The notes beneath the pieces are model-generated. The model was not told the origin of the DNA. It did no database searches and saw only the letters and a list, made by a program, of their open reading frames with translations. From Anaerolineae bacterium (GTDB lineage: Bacteria; Chloroflexota; Anaerolineae; Aggregatilineales; UBA2796): a stretch of 64,000 nucleotides of DNA. The position numbers were made by a program, and so were the translations under genes. Positions 1-7,853 of the stretch are shown in pieces; positions within the stretch are counted from its first letter, which is position 1, and each line of letters opens with the position of its first letter. The stretch is taken from assembly GCA_019637555.1 (NCBI GenBank), contig JAHBVK010000028.1, positions 16,642 to 80,641 of the forward strand, read 5' to 3'.

Positions 1-168
1 CATCACATCCAGCAGAATCAAATTAGGAAACTTAGCGCGCGCTTCGGCAATTGCATCTGCGCCAGTGAGGACATGAAACACTTCGTAGCCCTGCCCACTC
101 AGGAAGGTGACGAGCATCTCGGCAATATCGACATCATCCTCAACAACCAGAATTCTTCGGCGGATCAT
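1..168 (-). CDS. Response regulator, receiver domain (3' end outside window)
   Basis: Read on the minus strand from an ATG at 168, this gives the first 56 residues of a CheY-like receiver domain; the rest lies beyond the left edge. Visible are the acidic pair D11-D12 after a hydrophobic strand and the phospho-acceptor D54 in the LILLDVM strand. All signalling residues seen so far are intact, unlike the receiver just upstream. The start lies 7 bases after the stop of that gene, so the two are probably co-transcribed. Output domain and target cannot be judged from this fragment. Confidence 0.85.
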   Translation of the reverse strand, partial: MIRRRILVVEDDVDIAEMLVTFLSGQGYEVFHVLTGADAIAEARAKFPNLILLDVM

Positions 169-175
169 AACGTTC

Positions 176-1012
176 TCACTCGTCCTCGGGTTCACCCTGC
201 TGAGACTTAATCGAAGCGACCATCAATGGCTTCTGCACGAAAGAGGAACCCTCCTCAACTTCGATATAGCCCTGATCGCGTTCAATAAAGGTATAAAATG
301 CCTGCACTTCTTCATTGAAACGCCGTTCAAGCTGCTCTGCTAATGCAGATCCATATTGCAGCTTGGTGATCACGGTAAAGGTGTGATCGTCGCGCTGACC
401 AATAAAGTCATCGGGCGATCCGACGGTTTGTACCACTTCTTGAATTAAGGTGGCTGTAAAACCGACTACTTCCTCGGCAGCCATAAAACCATAGCGGCTG
501 ATGAATGCATCAAAACTCTCTATAGTCAGATCGAGCTTGTACCAGCCATACTCATCTGCCAAATCGCGAATCCGTTCGCGCAATAGGCGTCCTGTCGGCA
601 ATCCGGTGCGGGGATGAGTTAAGCCGTCGCGCTCTGTGCGCTGTACAGCATTGCGTATTCGCAGCCCCAAGAGGTCAGCATCGAACGGCTTGGCGACGAA
701 ATCGTCCGCGCCCGTTTCAAGGATTTCTTTTTGGAGTTTGCCTTCGCCGTAACCAGCGATGAAGATAATCGGGATGTGAGCTGAACGCGATCGCTTACGC
801 ACCATTTCAAACAGATTCATGCCTGAATTGTCGGGTAAATTCACCGCCATCAGGATCAGTGCAGGTGGACGGTTAACCACCTCTTGATACCCTTCCGCAG
901 CAGTGGATGCCTTATTCGTGCCGTAGCCGTACTCGCTCAATATCGGGCGAAGTGACTCCTCAACGCTAGTATCAGGATCGACAATCAACACATGGCGGTG
1001 ACTCTGCGTCAT
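176..1012 (-). CDS. Pseudo-receiver plus degenerate GGDEF domain protein
   Basis: A 278-aa cytoplasmic signalling protein. Residues 6-125 have receiver-domain layout: VLIVDPD at the N-terminus and a conserved Lys in VAKPFD. The phospho-acceptor position is Ala56 (LILMAVNLP where families have LILLDVNLP). Residues about 138-265 resemble a GGDEF domain: TGLPTGRLL is like the usual TGLpNR start, but the catalytic signature is reduced to GQRDDHTF. It should therefore neither accept phosphate by the normal route nor make c-di-GMP, and probably acts by protein contact. It sits 9 bases after gatC and 7 bases before an intact response regulator, so it may modulate that partner. Confidence 0.85.
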   Translation of the reverse strand: MTQSHRHVLIVDPDTSVEESLRPILSEYGYGTNKASTAAEGYQEVVNRPPALILMAVNLPDNSGMNLFEMVRKRSRSAHIPIIFIAGYGEGKLQKEILETGADDFVAKPFDADLLGLRIRNAVQRTERDGLTHPRTGLPTGRLLRERIRDLADEYGWYKLDLTIESFDAFISRYGFMAAEEVVGFTATLIQEVVQTVGSPDDFIGQRDDHTFTVITKLQYGSALAEQLERRFNEEVQAFYTFIERDQGYIEVEEGSSFVQKPLMVASIKSQQGEPEDE

Positions 1013-1021
1013 GGCACTATC

Positions 1022-1321
1022 CTACTCACCATCACCATCAAGAACGGCGCTGACTCGGAACTGAGCTTCAATTGCGTCCGGTGCGTTGGCTATGACCTGA
1101 GCGCGGGTAAGCGATGGTCGCACCACATCTTCACGCATCACATTTTCCAGTGGCAATACGGTAGCGGTAGGCGGAATGTTACTGGTATCCAACTGATCCA
1201 GACGAGAAGCATAATCTAAGACAGCGGAGAGTTGCTCGGCGTAGGTATCGATCTCCGCATCGGTGAGTTCAAGTTTTGCCAGTTCAGCGATTTGCATGAC
1301 TTGTTCGCGGCTGAGTTTCAA
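1022..1321 (-). CDS. gatC: Asp/Glu-tRNA(Asn/Gln) amidotransferase subunit C
   Basis: A 99-aa protein of normal GatC length, starting MKLSREQVMQIAELAKLEL and carrying the family's ENVMREDVVRPSL segment. GatC stabilises the GatCAB complex, which converts misacylated Glu-tRNA(Gln) or Asp-tRNA(Asn) to the correct aminoacyl-tRNA. The start is TTG at 1321, supported by a GGGAGG ribosome binding site 5 bases upstream. gatA and gatB are not in this window, so the subunits are encoded apart here. It lies inside a minus-strand run between a CPBP-like membrane protein and two receiver-domain proteins. Confidence 0.93.
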   Translation of the reverse strand: MKLSREQVMQIAELAKLELTDAEIDTYAEQLSAVLDYASRLDQLDTSNIPPTATVLPLENVMREDVVRPSLTRAQVIANAPDAIEAQFRVSAVLDGDGE

Positions 1322-1348
1322 AGGAGCCTCCCAAATGCGCTTTTAATC

Positions 1349-2101
1349 TTACTGAATGATCGCTACCAACACAATGAGCAAGCCAAAACCGATACGCGCT
1401 GCAATTGCCAACCGCGTGGATTGTGTATAGGCGCGCACCCCCGAGATGAAAGCTGCCATGAGCAGAGGCTGTGCTACCACAAACCATGATCCTTGCTGCA
1501 CGGATAAGAACACATTGACGAACATGAAGGCAAAAGCAGTAGCCAGAACTGCTCCAGAATTGTTAGGCGCACGCTGCGTGGCGACTGGATAGAGCAGACC
1601 AGCGAAGATTATGGTTTCTACAATAGGCTGAAGGATCAGGGCGGCAACAGCGCCGAGGATCCACGGCAGACTGACCGGCTCGATCAAACCGTTATACAAC
1701 GGCGGGATCGCCAACCATGCTTTGACACCAAGTAAGCCACCTACCAGATCGAGCGCCCATGCTACGCCTAACCCGATCAGCAAGGCGAAGATGAATTGAC
1801 CGCCGCGCACGGCCTCAAGGTGTAGATGTCGTTTCCAGTCCGCGCCCAGCCGCTGCCGCGCCCACTGGACGATACCTATTAACAACACTAAATGAGCAAG
1901 GAACACTGTCAGCAGGTAGCTGTCTGTTGATACGTTCCCATCAATCTCGCCGCGTAGCGTCACAATTAAGGTGAGGGAGGCGATCCACACAAGGACATAG
2001 GCGACCACGAAGAAGGCGGCAGTGCCTAGTTTCCATGCTGGTGTTGGTTCGGGTGCATTAAAACGTTGTTGGAAGGTCTGGGGGTTACGTCCGGTCTGCA
2101 C
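1349..2101 (-). CDS. CPBP-like integral membrane protein, catalytic residues lost
   Basis: A 250-aa protein with about seven hydrophobic segments. The stretch PIVETIIFAGLLYP aligns by eye with motif 1 of CPBP/CAAX intramembrane proteases (PxxEExxFRGLLyP), but the second Glu is Thr and the Arg is Ala. In the next helix the expected His of FxxxH is replaced in FAFMFVN. The fold seems kept while proteolytic activity is probably lost. The start is GTG at 2101 with AAAGGA upstream. It lies 26 bases after the GMC oxidoreductase and 27 before gatC. Family assignment rests on motif position and topology only. Confidence 0.7.
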   Translation of the reverse strand: MQTGRNPQTFQQRFNAPEPTPAWKLGTAAFFVVAYVLVWIASLTLIVTLRGEIDGNVSTDSYLLTVFLAHLVLLIGIVQWARQRLGADWKRHLHLEAVRGGQFIFALLIGLGVAWALDLVGGLLGVKAWLAIPPLYNGLIEPVSLPWILGAVAALILQPIVETIIFAGLLYPVATQRAPNNSGAVLATAFAFMFVNVFLSVQQGSWFVVAQPLLMAAFISGVRAYTQSTRLAIAARIGFGLLIVLVAIIQ

Positions 2102-2127
2102 GTAATTTCCTTTTTGTTATAGCCGAT

Positions 2128-4125
2128 CTAGTTGAGTTTGCTTTTTACGTGTTGGGCGATGTGATGTGCTACGCCCATGATTGTCAGCATGGGATTGACT
2201 CCGAGTGCCGTCGGTAGGGTGCTGGCGTCGGCGACAAAGAGATTAGTTACTTCGTAGGTTTCGCCCTGCGGTGTGAGTACCCCTTGCGCCGCACTGCCGC
2301 CCATGCGACAGGACGACATCTGGTGGGCACTCAACAGCGCAAACGAATTAGGTCGCCAGTGGGCAGTGGCTATCATGCGCTGGAATTTGTCGAACCCGTT
2401 GCTGCCATTTCCATTTTGGGCTGGCTGGTAGGAAATAGGCTTCGAATGCGGACCGCCGATTTCCGCCGCGCCTGCTGCTAGATGAACCTTGAGTGATTCC
2501 AACACACCACGTCGCAGATGCGCCGCATCATACGACGATAGGCGATAGTCGATCAGCGGATTACCGCTGCGACTGACTTTGATCCGACCACCATCACGAT
2601 CACGGGTGATCACGATGATATTTGCCAGATGCGCGATCTGCTGCATCATGCGTTTGTGCTGTGCGCCATCTGACCACGGCAGCACTAATGCCGCGATGCC
2701 GGGATGGATCGGTGCGGTCTGCATGGAAATACCGTAGCCATCATCCAAGTTGCTGAATTCGGAAATGTAGCGCGACATCATCACGCCACTCCAACCACGC
2801 ACAGGCTGTTCGTACATTCCATAGGTCAAACTGGTCGGATGTAGATGTAAGTTGCGCCCGATATGTGTATTGCCTAGACCGGAGCGCAGTAACAACACTG
2901 GCGTATGCAATGCACCAGCAGAGATCACCACCGCGCGTGCTTTGACGGTCAAGCGGCTTTCACGCCCGTCACTCGTACGTATTTTGCCAACGACGCCGAT
3001 CGCTTTGCCACGCTCGATCAATACGTTCTCAATCTGAGCGTTAACTGCGATACGAGCGCCGCGCTGATGTGCATCCAGCAAATAGGTGCGGAGTGTGCTC
3101 TGTTTTGATCCGAATTGGCAGCCGTAATTACAGAAGCCGCAATCTTCACAACCATTTACGTTGCGGGCGATCACGCCTGTTTTCCAGCCGAGCCGCTGTC
3201 CGCCGCGCTCCAGCGACGCATTCTGAAAATTGGGGATCGACTCTTTGGTGTTGACGTTAATTCGGCTAGATACAGCATCCAGAGAAGATTGATAATCAGC
3301 ACCTGTGTAGCCAGTAACGCCGTGAACCTTCTCCCACTCTTCCAATACATGCGGCGGGGTGCGGAAAGAGGCACACCAGTTGATTGTGGTACCACCGCCG
3401 AGCGTACTGCCCGCAAGGATGATCACGCCGAGATTGTTGCTGGTCAGGAAGCCACGATTCTCAAACATTTCCGCTGCGCTGTCCATCTCGCGCCCATGAA
3501 AATCGCGCTCAGCGTGGTAGCCCCCCTTCTCAATCACAATCACATCGAAACCAGCGGCAGCTAATTCTCCGGCGATCACGCTGCCGCCCGCACCACTGCC
3601 GACGATCACCACATCGCTATCGAGCGTCGTATCAGCATTCAACTCCAGCGGCTGGATCAGTTTGGGTGCAGTGGAAGGTGGCGTCGGGGGTCCCGCATAG
3701 TCGATCTGCTCCCAGTTGGGATTACGCGACTGTGCGTCAACTACAGTGTAAAACAGGAACAAGGTCAGCCGTTTGAATGCTTGAAATCCGGCGCGAAGCA
3801 GCGGTAGTGGGCTACTAGACCATGCACGCAATACTAACGTCCGCTCTGCGGGTGAGAGTTCTAGGAAGGAACGCGCCTTTCCACCGAGCAAGCCATTCAC
3901 CAGTGGCTGATCCAACGTTTGCAGCGCCAATTTGAAACTACGAATGCGATCCGGCTCCGCGATCTGCGCTAATGCTTCAGCTAATACCTGCGGCACGTTC
4001 AGATCACTTGCCTTGCGCACCATAAGGCTGTTCAAAGCGCTGCCATCACCTAACGTCAGCGTATCACAAACGGCAGTCAGCAGTTGCATCTCGCGTTGGG
4101 TAAAGATTGTAGTGGGCGCAACCAT
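2128..4125 (-). CDS. GMC-family FAD oxidoreductase, long-chain alcohol oxidase type
   Basis: A 665-aa flavoprotein. Residues 1-140 are a helical N-terminal extension like that of long-chain fatty alcohol oxidases. The FAD-binding loop GSGAGG lies near 176-181, ending in an acidic strand (VIVIEKGG). The C-terminal GMC domain carries SAHQMSSCRMGG, with the likely catalytic His, and GVNPMLTIMG, with the conserved Asn. A Cys-rich stretch in the middle (NGCEDCGFCNYGCQFG) resembles a metal or Fe-S site, as in other long members of this group. It is first in a minus-strand run that continues into the CPBP-like gene. The exact alcohol substrate and electron acceptor are not readable from sequence. 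Confidence 0.87.
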   Translation of the reverse strand: MVAPTTIFTQREMQLLTAVCDTLTLGDGSALNSLMVRKASDLNVPQVLAEALAQIAEPDRIRSFKLALQTLDQPLVNGLLGGKARSFLELSPAERTLVLRAWSSSPLPLLRAGFQAFKRLTLFLFYTVVDAQSRNPNWEQIDYAGPPTPPSTAPKLIQPLELNADTTLDSDVVIVGSGAGGSVIAGELAAAGFDVIVIEKGGYHAERDFHGREMDSAAEMFENRGFLTSNNLGVIILAGSTLGGGTTINWCASFRTPPHVLEEWEKVHGVTGYTGADYQSSLDAVSSRINVNTKESIPNFQNASLERGGQRLGWKTGVIARNVNGCEDCGFCNYGCQFGSKQSTLRTYLLDAHQRGARIAVNAQIENVLIERGKAIGVVGKIRTSDGRESRLTVKARAVVISAGALHTPVLLLRSGLGNTHIGRNLHLHPTSLTYGMYEQPVRGWSGVMMSRYISEFSNLDDGYGISMQTAPIHPGIAALVLPWSDGAQHKRMMQQIAHLANIIVITRDRDGGRIKVSRSGNPLIDYRLSSYDAAHLRRGVLESLKVHLAAGAAEIGGPHSKPISYQPAQNGNGSNGFDKFQRMIATAHWRPNSFALLSAHQMSSCRMGGSAAQGVLTPQGETYEVTNLFVADASTLPTALGVNPMLTIMGVAHHIAQHVKSKLN

Positions 4126-4220
4126 AGAATGATGTCCTGACGATCAACCAGACAAAATTATAGCAAGGGTTCCGCGCGTCCGTTGATGTCATTGACTATC
4201 AGATTCAGCGGTGAAACGAT

Positions 4221-5261
4221 ATGATTCCAGGCATGCACAATGAACTATGCTCCCTACTGCACGAACTTACTTCTATACCCGGCATTTCAGGTCATGAAGA
4301 TCAGATCGCCCGTACACTGGCAGCGCAACTTCGCCTGTACAGTGATGAGGTGACAATTGATGCACTCGGTAACGTGATCGCACGGCGGGGCAGTGGAACA
4401 GGTCGCAAGATTGCTATTTGTGCCCACATTGATACCGTTGGCTTGATGATCAAACGCAAGATCGCTGAAGGAATGTTTGGAGTAACACGAATCGGCGGCG
4501 TTAACCTTAAGGCAATGCCCGGCACGCGCGTAATTGTAGGTGAGCAAGCAGGCGTGATCGGCGTGCGCTCCCAACATCAGGCACAGGCGAACGATGCGGC
4601 AGTGACCAGCGATGAAGATCTCCATGTTCTGGTTGCCGCTGACGCTGAGATCGAGATCACGACGCCTGTACACTACGCGCCGCAGTTCACGGAGCTTTCT
4701 GATAACATGCTCGTCAGCCCTTATTTGGATAACCGCGCGGGCTGCGCTGTATTATTAGAAACTGCACGACGATTGCCTGAGTCTTCGCCGCAAACGGTCT
4801 ATTTTATCGGTACGACGCAAGAAGAAACTACTTGTGCGGGGGCGATGTCTGTCCTGCAGCGGGTTCAACCAGATGCCTGTTTGTTCGTCGATGGCACGGT
4901 GAGTTACGACACGCCGGATACTCGAGGCAAAGGCAGCGTTGCGCTAGGGCAAGGTCCCGTGTTAACCAGTTTCCTTTATGTCTCCGGTCTGAATGGCTGG
5001 CACGCCGATCCACTGCTGCGCAGCTATTTGAAGCAAGTAGCGATAGAAGCAGGGATCGAATATCAGCAAGATGCTATTCATGGCTTGATGAGTGATTCCC
5101 GCGTAGCCGGATGGTTGGGCTTATCCAGTGCGATCATAGGGGTGCCCATGCGGGGCAAACATTCAGCCGCAGAAGTCTGCAATCTTAATGATTTGGAACA
5201 AGCGATCAAACTATTGCTCGCCGTACTCTCTACACCACTACCAACTTTACAACGAGGATGA
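4221..5261 (+). CDS. M42-family metallo-aminopeptidase (first of a tandem pair)
   Basis: A 346-aa cytosolic di-metal aminopeptidase of the M42 (TET/FrvX-like) family. Ligand and catalytic residues appear in order: H69 and D71 (CAHIDTVG), D170 (PYLDNRAG), E201-E202 (QEET), D224 (LFVDGT) and the late His in PMRGKHSAAEV. Length is usual. These enzymes trim short peptides, often as dodecamers. The stop codon lies 4 bases before the start of a divergent paralogue, whose ribosome binding site (CGAGGA) sits inside this gene's last codons, so the two are probably translationally linked. It heads a plus-strand run that continues into three glycosyltransferase genes. Confidence 0.92.
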   Translation: MIPGMHNELCSLLHELTSIPGISGHEDQIARTLAAQLRLYSDEVTIDALGNVIARRGSGTGRKIAICAHIDTVGLMIKRKIAEGMFGVTRIGGVNLKAMPGTRVIVGEQAGVIGVRSQHQAQANDAAVTSDEDLHVLVAADAEIEITTPVHYAPQFTELSDNMLVSPYLDNRAGCAVLLETARRLPESSPQTVYFIGTTQEETTCAGAMSVLQRVQPDACLFVDGTVSYDTPDTRGKGSVALGQGPVLTSFLYVSGLNGWHADPLLRSYLKQVAIEAGIEYQQDAIHGLMSDSRVAGWLGLSSAIIGVPMRGKHSAAEVCNLNDLEQAIKLLLAVLSTPLPTLQRG

Positions 5262-5265
5262 GTCG

Positions 5266-6417
5266 ATGCTACACGAGTTACAACGTGAAATACCCGAATT
5301 AGTTAGTGCACTTGATCAACATCCGTACCTCAAAAATACAGCAAAACTATGGTCAGCTTTGCAGCGATTGCTAGTCGCTCACGCTCCTTCAGGCGGCTCA
5401 TGGCTACCGGGTGCGATTGTTGATGATATTGCCGCGTTGTCACAGGAGTTGGGACTAGCAGATCGATTCATTCCGCATCTTGGATCGACGGGAAATGCGG
5501 CGATCTGGTTGGGCGCTGAGAAACCAGTCAATGATGTAATCGTAATCTCGCACATGGATCGCCCATCTTTTAAGGTGCGCGGTGACGGGTCGCTGTACGC
5601 GATTTGTGCGAATCGCTTCCCCGACGGGGAGTATCGGGTCGGTGCGAAGGCGCTGCGCTACACCGATGGCAAAATTCAAGTTTCAGCACAAGGAACCCTG
5701 ATTTCGCAGCGCAACGGGAGCAGTGAGAAGCTATCCTTTCAAGCGAATTCAGGCGCAGCCACTTGGTACGACACAATCACGATGGCTGTACAGCCATCGC
5801 TTAAGGATGGTGTCATCCTTGCAACGGCACTGGATAACTGCCTCGGTGTGATCACGATGCTAGGCGCGGCAGCGGCATTGAAAACAATGGAGCAGACTTT
5901 AATCAAGAGAGACCGCCGTGTGCTGCTGGTCTTTAGCGATCTCGAAGAAGGCATTCCAGAGGCTTATTTCGGACATGGCGCGCACAAACTGACCTACGCG
6001 GTACCACCACCAACAATTGGATGCATTATTGCGGATGCGCATACCGCCGCCGCAGACGGTCCTAAGCTCGGCGGGGGGGTAAGTCATGGGCATGTTTCGG
6101 CATGGAGTCGCGGCTCATTCACGCCACCGAATTATCTCGCTTGTGCCATCGATCTGGCGACGGAGGCTAACCAGCAGCGTCCCGGCACGGTGCAACTTAA
6201 CAGCGGCTATCTCTCCCGCAGCGACGATATGGCGCTCGGACGTTGGACGCAGATTCTGGGAATGGTCGGTGCTCCCATGATCGACGCACATACTGGACAC
6301 GAATCAGGGCATCTAGCGGATGTGCCGCCTGCGATCTGGTGGCTAGCACACTTCACGGCTGCAATGCTTGGTCTGAGCGACTCGATCACGCAGAAATACA
6401 TGCCGCATACTTACTAA
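5266..6417 (+). CDS. Divergent M42-family metallopeptidase (second of the pair)
   Basis: A 383-aa protein starting MLHELQRE at ATG 5266, chosen because CGAGGA lies just upstream; an upstream in-frame start would overlap the previous gene by 74 bases. M42-type residues are present: H96 and D98 (SHMDRP), D190 (TALDNCLG), E227-E228 (DLEEGIP), D257 (IADAHT) and a late His in GHESGHLADVP. Similarity to the upstream enzyme is confined to these motifs, and the N-terminus is longer, so substrate range probably differs. All metal ligands appear intact, so it is likely active and may pair with its neighbour. Confidence 0.83.
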   Translation: MLHELQREIPELVSALDQHPYLKNTAKLWSALQRLLVAHAPSGGSWLPGAIVDDIAALSQELGLADRFIPHLGSTGNAAIWLGAEKPVNDVIVISHMDRPSFKVRGDGSLYAICANRFPDGEYRVGAKALRYTDGKIQVSAQGTLISQRNGSSEKLSFQANSGAATWYDTITMAVQPSLKDGVILATALDNCLGVITMLGAAAALKTMEQTLIKRDRRVLLVFSDLEEGIPEAYFGHGAHKLTYAVPPPTIGCIIADAHTAAADGPKLGGGVSHGHVSAWSRGSFTPPNYLACAIDLATEANQQRPGTVQLNSGYLSRSDDMALGRWTQILGMVGAPMIDAHTGHESGHLADVPPAIWWLAHFTAAMLGLSDSITQKYMPHTY

Positions 6418-6428
6418 CCACGACTACT

Positions 6429-7853
6429 GTGACCCGCGTATTGCTTTTCGGCATTGAACCACTGCCAGATGATGGCACGAACACTCATCTGGCAGCGGCG
6501 GGATTACGCACATGGCATTTGCTCACTGCGATCCGCGCTGCCGGACACGACGTTACATTGCTGACCAATCGCACTTTTGGCGCATACTCCGAGAATCTTC
6601 CTGCCATTGTCGAGCGGCGAGATCGCGGTTTTGTGCATTTGAGCATCGACGATACACGCTGGCATGATCCGCGACGGATGCGTGAACTTGTGACAGCGAT
6701 TGGTGTCGATGGTGCAGTAGCCACAACGCTAACAGCGGGATCAGCAGCGACGAATACAGTGAGCGATCTGCCGTTGTGGGTCGATCTATACGGCGATCCG
6801 ATGGCAGAAGCGCAGCTCAAGGCAGCACTGTACCGCGATGACGATCAATTGATTCACTACTGGCAGCAGCTTATCAGGGTGTTACGGCGTGGCGATGTAT
6901 TTTCGGCAGTCTCTCAACCCCAGCAGTGTTCAACTGTTGGTGCGTTAGGGACGACTGGGCGTTTAAATCAGTGCTCGGTTGGCTATACCTTTGTTCACTG
7001 TATTCCTGCTGCCAGCGATAGTTCTCCATTTCCAGTCGCAGCCAAGGTGATTCGCGGTCAGATCGTGCCGCCTGACGCCTTTGTAATTTTACATTCAGGT
7101 GGTTTCAATACATGGACTGATGTGGATTGTCTGTTCGAGGCAGTGTCGCGGTTGATGGAAAAGCAGCCGCAGGTCTATCTGATCGCTACAGGCGGCACGA
7201 TCACCGGTCACGATGATCATACTTATCGACGGTTTGAACGGTTGATCGAAGGATCGCCGTTTCGCGATCGCTTTGTGCTGCAAGGCTGGATAATCACTAC
7301 CGATCTGCCTGCTTACTATAGCGCTAGTGATGTGGCTGTTTGCGCAGACCGTCGCGGGTACGAGCCACAGTTGGGATCGCGCACACGTGTACTTGATTGG
7401 TTGCGGGCAGAATTGCCCTGCATCCTCAGTACTCAACCTGAACTAGCACAAGACTTAGCACAGAAAGGTGGTGCGATGATCTATTCACCTGAAGACGCTG
7501 ACGCCCTACTGGATCATTTGTGTTGGTGTGTTGAGCATCCAGTAGAACTACGGCAGATCGGCAAGCGCGGACAGGAAGTGCTGAGTGATTGCTACAGCTA
7601 TCATGCTACTGCACAACCTTTGTTAACATGGTTGCAAAAGCCGAGTCATGCGCCAGATTATGGCAGTTCTGTAATCCTGTTTCGTCCCGCACAGACGTTA
7701 GGACGACAGCTACGACGGTCAATTCAGGAACGCAGATTAAGTCTGGCGCTGGGCATGCAGTTGTGGTCGAAGATCGCGCCCTTGACACCACCCATGATCC
7801 AGCGGTTTTTAGTGCGAATTGGTTTCCGCGCCTTACGGCTGAAGCAGCGATGA
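6429..7853 (+). CDS. GT-B glycosyltransferase, family 4-like
   Basis: A 474-aa cytoplasmic or membrane-peripheral glycosyltransferase. The N-terminal half starts with a Rossmann-type strand (VLLFGIEPLPDDG) and a loop like other group-1 transferases. The C-terminal half has the donor-binding region: FVILHSGGFNTWTD, LIATGG, and YYSASDVAVCADRRGYEPQLGSR, resembling the GT4 strand pattern with a modified EX7E region. The start is taken as GTG 6429, 11 bases after the preceding stop, because the protein homology-like start TRVLLFG follows directly; the ribosome binding site is weak. The stop overlaps the next start by 4 bases (ATGA), indicating translational coupling. Sugar donor and acceptor are unknown. 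Confidence 0.8.
   Translation: MTRVLLFGIEPLPDDGTNTHLAAAGLRTWHLLTAIRAAGHDVTLLTNRTFGAYSENLPAIVERRDRGFVHLSIDDTRWHDPRRMRELVTAIGVDGAVATTLTAGSAATNTVSDLPLWVDLYGDPMAEAQLKAALYRDDDQLIHYWQQLIRVLRRGDVFSAVSQPQQCSTVGALGTTGRLNQCSVGYTFVHCIPAASDSSPFPVAAKVIRGQIVPPDAFVILHSGGFNTWTDVDCLFEAVSRLMEKQPQVYLIATGGTITGHDDHTYRRFERLIEGSPFRDRFVLQGWIITTDLPAYYSASDVAVCADRRGYEPQLGSRTRVLDWLRAELPCILSTQPELAQDLAQKGGAMIYSPEDADALLDHLCWCVEHPVELRQIGKRGQEVLSDCYSYHATAQPLLTWLQKPSHAPDYGSSVILFRPAQTLGRQLRRSIQERRLSLALGMQLWSKIAPLTPPMIQRFLVRIGFRALRLKQR

Noticed and set aside
5188..5265. Extended N-terminus of the second M42 peptidase
   Set aside because: It would overlap the preceding gene, lacks a ribosome binding site, and the ATG at 5266 has a good one.
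6243..6428. Upstream ATG of the first glycosyltransferase
   Set aside because: It lies inside the preceding peptidase gene; the translated segment is not family-like.
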